A DNA stretch of 64,000 nt from Thalassotalea nanhaiensis (GCF_031583575.1 NZ_CP134146.1:1550001-1614000), one strand, 5' to 3'. Counted from the first letter of the stretch, positions 38,765 through 51,529 are shown. A program made the numbers and translations. Notes: generated by a model from the sequence alone, not told the origin.

Positions 38765-39526
38765 ATGAATTTACAAGATAAAGTGATTGTTATCACTGGT
38801 GGCGGCCAAGGTTTAGGTCGTACAATGGCCGTAGAGTTTGCCAAAAAAGGTGCTAAGTTAGCGCTTATCGATTTAGGTGAAGAAATGTTGGCCGAAACAG
38901 TTAGTCTAGTAGAGCAGGCTGGTAGTTCAGCAAAATACTACTTGGCTAACGTGACCAATGAAGAACAAATCGAACAAACCTTTGAACAAATTGCCGGCGA
39001 CTTCAATGGCATTGATGGTTTAGTGAACAATGCCGGAATTTTACGCGACGGTATGTTTGTTAAAGCTAAAGATGGCGAAATTACGAAAAAAATGTCACTT
39101 GCACAATTTCAATCAGTTATTGATGTGAACTTAACCGGTGTGTTTTTATGTGGTCGTGAAGCAGCTGTGCAAATGATCAAACATGGCCGTAAGGGTGTTA
39201 TTGTTAATATGTCATCAATTGCCCGTGGTGGTAACATGGGACAAACTAACTATGCTGCTGCCAAAGCCGGTGTAGTTGCTATGACTGTTACTTGGGCACG
39301 TGAACTTGGTCGTCAAGGTATCCGTGTTGGTGCTATTGCACCAGGTGTTATTAAAACGGCTATGACAGACGCAATGAAACCAGAAATGCGTGAACGTTTA
39401 GAGAAAATGAAACCTGTAGGCCGTTTAGGTACTGCAGAGGAAATTGCTCATACTGCACAATACATTTTTGAAAATGACTTCTTTACTGGTCGTGTTGTTG
39501 AATGTGACGGTGGCCTAAGCATGTAA
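38765..39526 (+). CDS. SDR-family oxidoreductase
   Basis: 253 residues. Classical short-chain dehydrogenase: TGGGQGLG cofactor loop (11-18), NNAG, catalytic Ser150/151, Tyr163 and Lys167 (YAAAK). Best guess is a 3-hydroxyacyl-CoA dehydrogenase for the isoleucine/valine route (2-methyl-3-hydroxybutyryl-CoA), based on neighbours; a 3-oxoacyl-ACP reductase role cannot be excluded. Last gene of the plus-strand arm; strong terminator after it. Confidence 0.9.
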   Translation: MNLQDKVIVITGGGQGLGRTMAVEFAKKGAKLALIDLGEEMLAETVSLVEQAGSSAKYYLANVTNEEQIEQTFEQIAGDFNGIDGLVNNAGILRDGMFVKAKDGEITKKMSLAQFQSVIDVNLTGVFLCGREAAVQMIKHGRKGVIVNMSSIARGGNMGQTNYAAAKAGVVAMTVTWARELGRQGIRVGAIAPGVIKTAMTDAMKPEMRERLEKMKPVGRLGTAEEIAHTAQYIFENDFFTGRVVECDGGLSM

Positions 39527-39545
39527 ATTGCTTGAAAGTTTTAAC

Positions 39546-39574
39546 AAAAAAACGAGCTATGCTCGTTTTTTTTT
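39546..39574 (+). terminator. Terminator of the valine/isoleucine operon
   Basis: AAAACGAGC / TAT / GCTCGTTTT with long flanking A and T runs. Confidence 0.9.
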
Positions 39575-39647
39575 GCACATTTTCAACATGAACGTTATAT
39601 ATTAGGCAAGCACTAGGTATCATAATTAAGTAAATAAAGAGTATTAA

Positions 39648-40184
39648 ATGAATAGAGCATTATTCCTTGATAGAGACGGCATTATTAATGTTGACCATGG
39701 TTACGTTTATAAACCTGATGAGTTTGAATTTGTCGATGGAATATTCGATGTTTGTCGGCATGCACAAGAGCTTGGTTTACAGTTAATCGTGATCACAAAT
39801 CAATCAGGTATTGGCCGGGGAAAATATTCAGAACAGCAGTTTTTGTCCCTAAGTAGTTGGATGAAAAAAGAATTTTTGAAAGAAGGGATCATTATTACAG
39901 ATGTGTTCTTTTGCCCCCATCACCCAACAAAAGGACTTGATGCCTATAAAGTAGCATGTAAATGTCGTAAACCTGAGCCAGGAATGATCTTTAAAGCTGC
40001 AGAAAAACATAATATAGATCTGAAACAGAGTATCTTCATTGGCGATAAAGTGTCAGATATTAAGGCTGCTGAAAATGCAGGCGTGCATAATCGCATCTTA
40101 GTAAGTGGTAAATACTCGGATGATGGCTATATTACTGCCCATCGAATTGATAATGTCTGTTCAGCAATTAACCATATCGACTAA
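39648..40184 (+). CDS. gmhB: D-glycero-beta-D-manno-heptose 1,7-bisphosphate 7-phosphatase
   Basis: 178 residues (E. coli GmhB 191). HAD-type phosphatase: nucleophile Asp8 and Asp10 in FLDRDG, ITNQSGI, KCRKPEPGM and FIGDKVSDIKAA; the zinc-loop residues CPHH...CKCRKP are present. Makes heptose for the LPS inner core. It directly precedes an rRNA operon, the same arrangement as gmhB-rrnH in E. coli, so this is conserved gene order. Confidence 0.94.
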   Translation: MNRALFLDRDGIINVDHGYVYKPDEFEFVDGIFDVCRHAQELGLQLIVITNQSGIGRGKYSEQQFLSLSSWMKKEFLKEGIIITDVFFCPHHPTKGLDAYKVACKCRKPEPGMIFKAAEKHNIDLKQSIFIGDKVSDIKAAENAGVHNRILVSGKYSDDGYITAHRIDNVCSAINHID

Positions 40185-40185
40185 A

Positions 40186-40206
40186 TTTGTATATAAAATA
40201 TACAAA
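40186..40206. repeat. AT-rich inverted repeat just after gmhB
   Basis: TTTGTATAT / AAA / ATATACAAA, perfect 9-bp stem starting two bases after the gmhB stop; no T run. Confidence 0.6.
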
Positions 40207-40208
40207 CA

Positions 40209-40242
40209 AACACCTTTATTAAATTAATTTAATAAAGGTGTT
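40209..40242. repeat. 15-bp perfect inverted repeat abutting rRNA promoter P1
   Basis: AACACCTTTATTAAA (40209-40223), loop TTAA, then its perfect complement (40228-40242). The last two bases of the right arm are the first two of the P1 -35 box. No T run follows, so it is either an imperfect gmhB terminator or part of the promoter region. Confidence 0.8.
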
Positions 40243-40272
40243 GACCTTATCGAAAAAATCACTAAAATGCGC
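40241..40272 (+). promoter_or_regulatory. rRNA operon promoter P1
   Basis: TTGACC (40241-40246), 16-base spacer, TAAAAT (40263-40268), then GCGC (40269-40272), the G+C discriminator of stringently controlled rRNA promoters. Confidence 0.82.
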
Positions 40273-40398
40273 ATCTCTTCTTCGGGGCAACCCAAGAAGG
40301 TGTTTTAATAAGTTAAGTAATCCAATAGGTGAACTTAATTGACAATGAAACCTTTTAAAATAGCTTTTAGAAATATTAGCAAAAACTTAAAAAAATCG

Positions 40399-40430
40399 TT
40401 GACATTAAAACTAGGGTGCTTATAATGCGC
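40399..40430 (+). promoter_or_regulatory. rRNA operon promoter P2
   Basis: TTGACA (40399-40404), 16-base spacer, TATAAT (40421-40426), GCGC discriminator. Near-consensus. The bases after the start resemble those after P1 (GCGCATC..., then CTTCGGG). Confidence 0.9.
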
Positions 40431-40512
40431 ATCCTGCTTCGGGCAAACGGTTTAACCGGTTTGAAGCAAAAGAGACTAACGAATGCGATTAGCTCTTCGT
40501 TCGAATAGAACG

Positions 40513-40524
40513 GTTCTTTAACAA
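40513..40524 (+). promoter_or_regulatory. boxA-like antitermination site in the rRNA leader
   Basis: GTTCTTTAACAA, close to the boxA consensus TGCTCTTTAACA, about 230 bases before 16S. Confidence 0.7.
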
Positions 40525-40751
40525 TTAGTTATCATGCAATTTGTGTGGGCACTCACATTAAGATTGATTTACAACATAGATACTTCGGTATCAAAAATCA
40601 CTTAATGATGATGAACACACAAACAAATTAATTATCTTTATTTAGCGATGAAGTTAATTAGTACGTTTTAGTTTAACCAGCTTCTGGTTAGACGAAACAT
40701 TCAGAATTCATTGAGTAGCATCGCTTGTCGATGCATATGTAACAACTTTTT

Positions 40752-42293
<1,542 letters not shown>

Positions 42294-42410
42294 CCTTAAG
42301 TAGACAACTTAATGAGAGCTTAGGCTCTGCGAGTGTTCACACAAATTGTATGATAACGAAAGATGAAGAAGTATAGGTCGTGACTACTTAAGTTGCAGAC
42401 CCATCATGAT

Positions 42411-42487
<77 letters not shown>

Positions 42488-42589
42488 AATTAACGTTTTT
42501 ACTGCGTTATATTATGACTCGTTTAAGAAACACTAAACGTCGTCATAACATGCCTTGTAAAAAGCGCTAATTACCATTGGTAAAACAAT

Positions 42590-42665
42590 GGGGCTATAGC
42601 TCAGCTGGGAGAGCGCCTGCCTTGCACGCAGGAGGTCAGCAGTTCGATCCTGCTTAGCTCCACCA
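42590..42665 (+). tRNA. alaT: tRNA-Ala (TGC)
   Basis: 76 bases including encoded CCA. Acceptor GGGGCTA/TAGCTCC, anticodon loop CTTGCAC, T-loop GTTCGATCC. Second spacer tRNA. Confidence 0.97.
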
Positions 42666-43084
42666 TTTACTTACTCTTCTTCACAAGAAAGACCAAATTT
42701 AAATTATCTTTTAAGATGTTTTAAATTTGGTTTTTTACCAACATAGATACCGAATGTGCGTATCAATGTACTCTTTAACAATTTGGAAAGCTGATATTAA
42801 ACCCGGTAATTCATGTTTATGACCTCCAATCATAAACGTTCAATGAATTACCACGATAAACAACTTGTTGTTTATCAACCGAGCTGTTTTATACAACAGC
42901 TCAACATTATTAATGGCAACTCTTATCGTGTTGTCATTAGTTCTTACTCAAGGCTCACAGTTTACTGTGGGTTTGACATGAAGATGTCAACATTCTTATG
43001 AATGCGTGAAAATGTCAGACCTATAACTTAGTTCGGATTAGTCTCCGAACATTCTTGAAGTTGCAAGACTTTTTGGGGTTGTAT
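42666..43084 (+). other. tRNA-Ala to 23S spacer
   Basis: Holds a long AT-rich hairpin followed by six T (42692-42736), a boxA-like site (CTCTTTAACA, 42771-42780) and, at its end, GTTGTATGGTTAAG (43078-43091), which pairs with CTTAACCATACAAC (45964-45977) to form the 23S processing stem. No gene. Confidence 0.7.
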
Positions 43085-45967
<2,883 letters not shown>

Positions 45968-45972
<5 letters not shown>

Positions 45973-46007
45973 ACAACACCCAAGCAGTTTTGCTTGAGTT
46001 GTATGGT
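45968..46007 (+). repeat. Hairpin immediately 3' of 23S rRNA
   Basis: ACCATACAAC (45968-45977) with GTTGTATGGT (45998-46007), inner stem CAAGCA/TGCTTG with loop GTTT. The left arm is also the 3' strand of the 23S processing stem, so two structures compete. Confidence 0.75.
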
Positions 46008-46064
46008 CTGATGAAAATCACGCATTAAAGAATACGACTTGAGTAAGTCACGGTTTAATACGCG

Positions 46065-46086
46065 TCCTGAACTTGTTTCAGGATCT
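46065..46086. repeat. 22-bp dispersed hairpin, copy in the 23S-5S spacer
   Basis: TCCTGAA / CTTGT / TTCAGGA plus TCT, identical to 31386-31407 in the liu cluster. Confidence 0.85.
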
Positions 46087-46115
46087 ATACAGCTTTCAAA
46101 ATTGTACAATGTTTT

Positions 46116-46234
46116 TGTCTGGCGACAATAGCACTGTGGAACCACCTGATCCCATGCCGAACTCAGAAGTGAAACGCAGTTGCGCCGATGGTAGTGTGGG
46201 AGTTCCCATGTGAGAGTAGGTCATCGCCAGGCTC
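46116..46234 (+). rRNA. rrf: 5S ribosomal RNA
   Basis: About 119 bases. Helix I formed by GTCTGGCGA and TCGCCAGGC; core CCCATGCCGAACTCAGAAGTG and GCGCCGATGGTAGTGTGGG are standard gammaproteobacterial 5S. Ends accurate to about two bases. Followed by a strong terminator. Confidence 0.96.
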
Positions 46235-46245
46235 CTAATTAAAAG

Positions 46246-46274
46246 AAAGGCTATCCTAACGGATAGCCTTTTTT
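46246..46274 (+). terminator. rRNA operon terminator, first copy
   Basis: AAAGGCTATCC / TAAC / GGATAGCCTTT, 11-bp stem, then T. Confidence 0.92.
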
Positions 46275-46295
46275 GCTTTGTATTATTTGAAAAAT

Positions 46296-46402
46296 GAACC
46301 ACCTGATCCCATGCGCTAATACCAAAACTGGCAGAAGATGAAACGCAGTTGCGCCGATGATAGTGTGGGAGTTCCCATGTGAGAGTAGGTCATCGCCAGG
46401 CT
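46296..46402 (+). pseudogene. 5' truncated, degenerate second 5S rRNA copy
   Basis: From GAACCACCTGATCCCATGC (46296) to CGCCAGGCTC it repeats 5S sequence, but the first about 23 bases of 5S are missing, so helix I cannot form, and the CCGAACTC loop is replaced by a longer, unrelated stretch (12 extra bases). The 3' half is almost identical to the real 5S. The downstream terminator is duplicated too. Confidence 0.88.
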
Positions 46403-46414
46403 CCTAATTAAAAG

Positions 46415-46444
46415 AAAGGCTATCCTAACGGATAGCCTTTTTTG
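46415..46444 (+). terminator. rRNA operon terminator, duplicated copy
   Basis: Same 11-bp stem, TAAC loop and T run as 46246-46274, after the 5S pseudogene. Confidence 0.9.
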
Positions 46445-46472
46445 CTTTCTGCAGATCAAAAAAATACTCCGT

Positions 46473-46616
46473 CATTCCATCGTGCTTTTGGATGGAACCT
46501 CCTACCGCGTATCGTGCCTTGAATGATCATGCTTTTATAGCCACAACACGCTGATGGAGGTCCCGGACATCGCTGCGCGATTCCGGGATGACGTGGTGTA
46601 AGTTAATTAGCATCGC
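46473..46616. repeat. 144-bp direct repeat, copy A
   Basis: Non-coding. Shares long identical blocks with 46706-46850 (TGCTTTTATAGCCACAACAC, CGCTGATGGAGGTCC, GTGACGTGGTGTAAGTTAAT-type 3' end). Contains TCCCGGA/TCCGGGA, a 7-bp palindromic arm. Confidence 0.9.
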
Positions 46617-46705
46617 GGTTACGCAACCAGAATAAGAAAAAGTACTCCGTCACCGACATAATGCGTTCATCCCTGAACCTGTCGGCATTCGTACTTCCTG
46701 TACAT

Positions 46706-46850
46706 CATTCCGCAGTGCTTTTGTGTGGAACCTCCTGCCGTGTATCGTGTCTTGAACGTTTATGCTTTTATAGCCACAACACGCTGATGGAGGTCCCTGA
46801 ACTCGCTAAAGCTCCCCAGGGGTGACGTGGTGTAAGTTAATTAGCATCGC
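46706..46850. repeat. 145-bp direct repeat, copy B
   Basis: Second copy, 233 bases downstream of copy A. The palindrome seen in copy A has decayed here (TCCCTGAACTCGC). The stretch around the two copies (46449-47005) holds no credible gene. Confidence 0.9.
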
Positions 46851-47005
46851 TAGGAGGTAGTGCGATGCACTAGTGCAAGGATGCACGTAGGTAGAATAAC
46901 GCAGGAGCAGTTATCGAAGATGCTATAGTCGAAGTCACAAAATATTGTTCCTGCAGTTTTGCTATATAGGCTATCCATGGCCAAAACAGCTAGGCTCCAA
47001 ATGTT

Positions 47006-47036
47006 AAAAGGCCCATCGTTTACGCGAAGGGCCTTC
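47006..47036 (-). terminator. Terminator of the MAPEG gene (minus strand)
   Basis: AAGGCCC/GGGCCTT stem with a 14-base loop that can pair further; followed on the minus strand by T4. Confidence 0.65.
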
Positions 47037-47057
47037 TAGTTTTACGTATCTGTTGTT

Positions 47058-47450
47058 CTAAAACATCGCTAAAATGTTGCATACCGCTAAAATAAGCAAA
47101 ACGATAAAGGTAGCCACAGTACCAGAAAAACGTTGCCATGATGTTCCTGTGCTCTTACCAAGGCCAATAGCATGTAGAAAGCGAGCTGTTACTAATAGCC
47201 CTCCTAACAGGTGAAGCATTTGTGCCGATCCGCCATTTAATTCAAAAGCAGCAAATAGTATTAATGCAATAGGAACATATTCAGAAAAATTTCCGTGGAT
47301 TCTAATTGCTTTTGCAAGTTCTGAATTCTCCCCATCGCCAATTCCAACAGAGTGCTTTTTTCGTAAGCCAATAACCTTAAAAGTTAAAGCGATGTATAAA
47401 ATAGCTAAAATACCGCCGTAAAATCCGGTAAGCAAAAGTGATGAGTGCAT
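47058..47450 (-). CDS. MAPEG family membrane protein
   Basis: 130 residues from the ATG at 47450 (MHSSLLLTGFYGG), which has AGGA ten bases upstream; the longer in-frame ORF to 47507 lacks a ribosome site. Four hydrophobic spans; conserved ELAKAIRIHGNFSEYVPIALIL with the RxHxNxxEYxP signature of MAPEG (microsomal glutathione transferase-like) proteins, then RFLHAIG. E. coli YecN is similar. Function in bacteria is poorly defined; glutathione-dependent detoxification is an inference. Confidence 0.88.
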   Translation of the reverse strand: MHSSLLLTGFYGGILAILYIALTFKVIGLRKKHSVGIGDGENSELAKAIRIHGNFSEYVPIALILFAAFELNGGSAQMLHLLGGLLVTARFLHAIGLGKSTGTSWQRFSGTVATFIVLLILAVCNILAMF

Positions 47451-47621
47451 ATTATTTTTATCCTGTAGTAAATTTCTGAACCATAGTAGTGTAATTATGT
47501 AGTGCAAACAATTATTGCCACTAAATAAAACACAAATATTTTTGCCTTTAAAATCAACGACTATAATTAAGTGATAAGCTACACATGTAATGGACTATCT
47601 TGGTTAACTATAGGAAAACTA

Positions 47622-48227
47622 TTGAAATTTATTATTCCAATATTTTTGGGGGCATTGATCTCCTTTGCATTGTTTGCGGTTATGGCATCTCTTGTTGCCA
47701 CGGAAGAAGTATATATAGAAGAAGTTGATGAATCACCAATCATTAAAATAATCAGTTTACCTAGAGATACTCAGGTTGCTCAAAGGAAACGCAACTTAGA
47801 GCCACCGCCTGAGCCAAAACATAAACCGGTAGGTCAGATAAAAATGACTGAACTTGAATCTAATACTGTCATTACTCCCAGTGATATTGACTTGCCTAAT
47901 ATAGAGATTGATAGCAATTTAGCTGATCAAGAGTTTACTGTTGGTGTTATCAAAGATTCTGATGCAATGCCTATCTATCGCTCGTTACCAAGGTACCCAC
48001 TTGCTGCAGCGAGAGAGAAAATTAAAGGCTGGGTAAAGCTTAGCTTTAGTATTAACCGCTTTGGCAAGGTTGAGAATATTGCGGTTATCGACTCCGAGCC
48101 AAAAGTGATTTTTGACCAAGCTGCGATTGATGCTTTACAACACTGGAAATACAAGGCGAAGCTTGAAAATGGTAAAACAGTTCGCCAGGAGTATCTTTCA
48201 GTTAGAATCGATTTCGGCAATAAATAA
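47622..48227 (+). CDS. TonB-family energy-transducing protein
   Basis: 201 residues from a TTG at 47622 (read as MKFIIPIFLGALIS), with AGGA six bases upstream. The GTG at 47571 in the same frame would add 17 residues but has no ribosome site. One N-terminal membrane span (about 2-25), a short Pro/Glu/Lys periplasmic linker (EPPPEPKHKP), and a C-terminal TonB domain: RYPLAAAREKIKGWVKLSFSI...AIDALQHWKYK. TonB passes proton-motive force to outer-membrane receptors; no exbB/exbD nearby, so it probably uses complexes encoded elsewhere. Confidence 0.9.
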   Translation: MKFIIPIFLGALISFALFAVMASLVATEEVYIEEVDESPIIKIISLPRDTQVAQRKRNLEPPPEPKHKPVGQIKMTELESNTVITPSDIDLPNIEIDSNLADQEFTVGVIKDSDAMPIYRSLPRYPLAAAREKIKGWVKLSFSINRFGKVENIAVIDSEPKVIFDQAAIDALQHWKYKAKLENGKTVRQEYLSVRIDFGNK

Positions 48228-48244
48228 CGTTACTAAATAAGTGC

Positions 48245-48712
48245 CTAATAAGATTTTTTAAGCATTGCAATATGAGGGATATCATCTTCTAAATACATAT
48301 CTGATACTCGCTTAAAATCATGTTGTATATAATACTTTTCAAGATGTTCTTGTGCCGATATTTTAATATCCTCTCCAGGAAAATGCTGATTGCACAGATC
48401 TAGTGCTTGCTTCATCAGTGGGTGACCAATACCTTTACCGCGATAATCAGCTCTTGTTGCTACACGGCCAATACTTGGATAGTCTGGGTAAGAGACTCCC
48501 TTTGGCAATATACGTAAATATGCAACTAAATGCTCACCATCGTAACCGAGCAAGTGCAGTACGCCATCAACTCGGTCACAGTCATCTAATTCTGGGTAAT
48601 AACACGTTTGCTCTACCACAAAAACATCTACTCTTAACTTTAATGCATCGTAAAGCTCTGTGGTGTTTAGCTCAGCAAACGTTTTCGCTTTCCAGTTGAT
48701 GTTGATACTCAT
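48245..48712 (-). CDS. elaA: GNAT-family N-acetyltransferase ElaA
   Basis: 155 residues (E. coli ElaA 153). Starts with the ElaA pattern WKAKTFAELNTTELYDALKLR, then VFVVEQTCYYPELDDCDRVD. The acetyl-CoA loop RVATRADYRGKGIGHPLM and the terminal YYIQHDFKRV are GNAT motifs. The acceptor is not known. It follows hisIE by 15 bases in the same direction and may be read from the his operon. Confidence 0.92.
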   Translation of the reverse strand: MSININWKAKTFAELNTTELYDALKLRVDVFVVEQTCYYPELDDCDRVDGVLHLLGYDGEHLVAYLRILPKGVSYPDYPSIGRVATRADYRGKGIGHPLMKQALDLCNQHFPGEDIKISAQEHLEKYYIQHDFKRVSDMYLEDDIPHIAMLKKSY

Positions 48713-48727
48713 ATATTTAGTCTCTAA

Positions 48728-49345
48728 TTATTTATGTCTAGATTGTAATACAGACATTACTTTAGATAAATCTACATTTTGATCGGCTAAAAGCACAAGG
48801 GTGTGGTAAAACAAGTCAGCACATTCTCCGATGAACTCTTCTTTTTGGTTTGTAGCTGCAGCAAGTGCAACTTCCACGCCTTCTTCACCCACCTTTTGTG
48901 CAACTCGAGCGGTACCGCGTGAAAGTAAGTGGGCAGTATAACTGTCTTCTGGCTTATCATTTTTACGAGTATCGATAATATGCTCTAAATAGCCTAGAAA
49001 GTTTTTCTGATTAAAGCCTTCTTCACTGAAGCAAGAGTCAGTTCCTAAATGACAAGTCGGTCCGTGTGGACGGCAACTGATCAGCAAACTATCTTGATCA
49101 CAATCGGTTAAAACATTTTGAACGAGTAAGTAATTCTTTGAGCTCTCGCCCTTTTGCCATAATCGTTGTTTAGAACGAGAAAAGAACGTGGCTTTACCAC
49201 TACTTAGTGTTGCGCTTAGTGCTTCTTGACTCATATAGCCTTGCATAAGTACTGCGCCAGTATCGGCGTGTTGGATAATCGCAGGGATCAAATTGTCCAT
49301 TTTTTCCCAAGCAAGGTCGTTAATATTTTCAGCAGATACAATCAT
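48728..49345 (-). CDS. hisIE: Bifunctional phosphoribosyl-AMP cyclohydrolase / phosphoribosyl-ATP pyrophosphatase
   Basis: 205 residues. The N-terminal HisI domain (about 1-115) has VLMQGYMSQEAL, GKATFFSRSKQRLWQKGE and the metal cysteines in DCDQDSLLISC and GPTCHLG; the C-terminal HisE domain has GTARVAQKVGEEGVEVALAA and the acidic helix of the pyrophosphatase. Catalyses steps 2 and 3 of histidine synthesis. 53 bases after hisF, the widest gap in the operon. Confidence 0.97.
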   Translation of the reverse strand: MIVSAENINDLAWEKMDNLIPAIIQHADTGAVLMQGYMSQEALSATLSSGKATFFSRSKQRLWQKGESSKNYLLVQNVLTDCDQDSLLISCRPHGPTCHLGTDSCFSEEGFNQKNFLGYLEHIIDTRKNDKPEDSYTAHLLSRGTARVAQKVGEEGVEVALAAATNQKEEFIGECADLFYHTLVLLADQNVDLSKVMSVLQSRHK

Positions 49346-49398
49346 TTTCTTCTCTTCTTGAATTTTGTTAATCCATCTTTAGACAGATAATTTATCAT

Positions 49399-50172
49399 TT
49401 ATACACGTACAGAAATTTTTTCTGCTTTTAAATAGTGTTTTAAATCTTGAATATCGATAATGCCTTTATGAAAGACACTGGCAGCTAATGCACCATCAAC
49501 ATCGGCTTGTTCAAATACGTCTTTAAAATGTTGCATTGTCCCTGCACCGCCAGAGGCTATTAAAGGGATATTACATACATCTCTGATCATTGATAATTGC
49601 TCAATATCATAACCTTGTCGAACGCCGTCTTGATTCATTACATTTAATACAATTTCACCTGCACCACGTTTTTGTACTTCATTGACCCAATCTTTTGTTT
49701 GCCACACCGTTTTAGCCGATTTACTTTCATCGCCGGTAAATTGGTAAACTTGATACTGATTACTTTCTTCGTCAAAGTACGAATCAATGCCAACAACAAC
49801 ACATTGTTGACCAAATTGGCGGGTTAATCGTGAAATTAAATCAGGATCGGACAATGCTGGAGAATTGATCGATATTTTATCTGCACCCATCAATAGCATC
49901 TTTTGTGCCTCGGCTTCTGTTTTAATGCCGCCGGCAACGCAAAAGGGGATATCGATGACTTGGGCAATCCGTTCAACCCAACTCTTATCTACCACACGCC
50001 CATCAGAGCTCGCGGTAATATCGTAAAATACTAATTCATCAGCACCTTCTTCAGCATAGCGTTTCGCCAGAGGAACAATATCACCAATAACTTCATGGTC
50101 TCTAAACTTTACGCCTTTAACAACGACACCATCTCGAACATCCAGACAGGGTATTATGCGTTTTGCCAGCAT
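49399..50172 (-). CDS. hisF: Imidazole glycerol phosphate synthase, cyclase subunit
   Basis: 257 residues. TIM barrel with Asp11 in [10 protein letters not shown] and the second catalytic aspartate in VVGIDSYF; phosphate loops FCVAGGI and IASGGAG. Uses ammonia from HisH to make IGP and AICAR. The start overlaps the hisA end by 19 bases, implying coupled translation. Confidence 0.97.
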   Translation of the reverse strand: MLAKRIIPCLDVRDGVVVKGVKFRDHEVIGDIVPLAKRYAEEGADELVFYDITASSDGRVVDKSWVERIAQVIDIPFCVAGGIKTEAEAQKMLLMGADKISINSPALSDPDLISRLTRQFGQQCVVVGIDSYFDEESNQYQVYQFTGDESKSAKTVWQTKDWVNEVQKRGAGEIVLNVMNQDGVRQGYDIEQLSMIRDVCNIPLIASGGAGTMQHFKDVFEQADVDGALAASVFHKGIIDIQDLKHYLKAEKISVRV

Positions 50173-50897
50173 GAAATTGCCTCCGCTAAAGTAAATTTAC
50201 CTTCTAATAACGCGCGGCCTAAAATAATACCATCGGCACCTGAGAACGCGACATTGTTGATATCATCAAGGCTGCCAATTCCCCCGGATGCTTGCCAGAA
50301 AATATTGCTATATTGTTGCTTTAATTGCTGATATAGCTCTACGTTAGACCCTGTTAACGTACCGTCTTTTGATATATCGGTACAAAGCACTTGGCTCACA
50401 TTTTCTTCACCGTAAAAATCCAGTAATTGTTCTAAGGTAGTATTGCTTTGCTCTATCCATCCATGAGTTGGCAATAATTTATCACCTTGCTCATTTATTT
50501 GTACATCTAACGCTAATACTATTTTGTCTTTACCATAAATAGTAAACCAGCTTTTCACCAGTTCTGGCTGCTTGATAGCTAATGAGCCAATAACAACCTT
50601 GCTTGCCCCCAATGCTAATAAGTCATCAACATCCTGTTGGCAACGAACACCACCGCCAACTTGTACCGGCATTTTTGCGACACTGATAATTTCTTTTAGT
50701 CGTTTGGTTTGGCGCTTGCTGCTATCTTTCGCACCGTCTAAATCAACCAAGTGCAAAATTTTAGCGCCTTGTTGATAATAGCTTTCTACCAATTGCTCAG
50801 GTGTTTGTTCATAGCTTGTTTTTTGCTGGTAATCGCCTTGGTATAAACGTACAGTTTGCCCATCAATTAAATCAATAGCTGGAATGATCATCAGCAT
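50154..50897 (-). CDS. hisA: ProFAR isomerase
   Basis: 247 residues. TIM barrel with acid Asp9 in [18 protein letters not shown], Asp in [10 protein letters not shown], and phosphate loops VGGGVR and QASGGIGS. Amadori isomerisation of ProFAR to PRFAR. Overlaps hisH by 7 bases and hisF by 19. Confidence 0.97.
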   Translation of the reverse strand: MLMIIPAIDLIDGQTVRLYQGDYQQKTSYEQTPEQLVESYYQQGAKILHLVDLDGAKDSSKRQTKRLKEIISVAKMPVQVGGGVRCQQDVDDLLALGASKVVIGSLAIKQPELVKSWFTIYGKDKIVLALDVQINEQGDKLLPTHGWIEQSNTTLEQLLDFYGEENVSQVLCTDISKDGTLTGSNVELYQQLKQQYSNIFWQASGGIGSLDDINNVAFSGADGIILGRALLEGKFTLAEAISCWQNA

Positions 50898-51529
50898 AAC
50901 TCCATAAAATTTTTCAATAGTTTTGCGCCTGATTTACCTGAACGTTCAGGGTGAAATTGTACGCCGTAATAGTTATCTTGTTGTAAACTTGCACTAAAGT
51001 TTTGACCGTAGTCACACAATGCCAAGGCATGAACTGACTCCGGCGCGCAGTAGGTATGAACAAAGTAAAAGTAGTCTTGCTCGCTGATGTCATTAAATAA
51101 AGGTGAAGCTTTAATGTTTTTTAAGGTATTCCAGCCCATATGCGGCAATCTGACCTGTTCATCTGCATTGATTTTAGCTATTTGAGTGTCAATTAGGCCT
51201 AAACACGGCGTATCAATATTATTCTCTATAGAGTGTTTAGTCATTAATTGCATACCCAAACAGATACCTAATACAGGCTGTTTAAGCTCGGTGATAACAT
51301 CAAACAAATTACGCTCATTAATACCTGCCATGGCATACTCAGCGGAGCCAACCCCTGGTAAAAATACCTTTTTAGCGCCCTTGATATCTGCACAATCTTT
51401 GGATACTAAAATTTGGTAACCCAAGCGTTGTAATGCAAATTTTAACGAGCTGATATTGGCACAACCTGTATCAATGATCACAGCATCAGCATTTTCGCCA
51501 GTCACTTCGTTAGAAGTTAAGTCATTCAT
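50891..51529 (-). CDS. hisH: Imidazole glycerol phosphate synthase, glutaminase subunit
   Basis: 212 residues. Class I glutamine amidotransferase: nucleophile Cys90 in LGICLGMQLM, and QFHPERSGKSG with the His/Glu of the triad near the C-terminus. Supplies ammonia to HisF. The N-terminus (NDLTSNEVTGENADA) is about 15 residues longer than E. coli HisH. Its ATG overlaps the hisB stop by one base (TAATG). Confidence 0.97.
   Translation of the reverse strand: MNDLTSNEVTGENADAVIIDTGCANISSLKFALQRLGYQILVSKDCADIKGAKKVFLPGVGSAEYAMAGINERNLFDVITELKQPVLGICLGMQLMTKHSIENNIDTPCLGLIDTQIAKINADEQVRLPHMGWNTLKNIKASPLFNDISEQDYFYFVHTYCAPESVHALALCDYGQNFSASLQQDNYYGVQFHPERSGKSGAKLLKNFMELC

Noticed and set aside
46449-47005. 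Possible small ORFs reading through the 144-bp repeats
   Set aside because: Short, without ribosome sites, and the two repeat copies do not keep a common frame.
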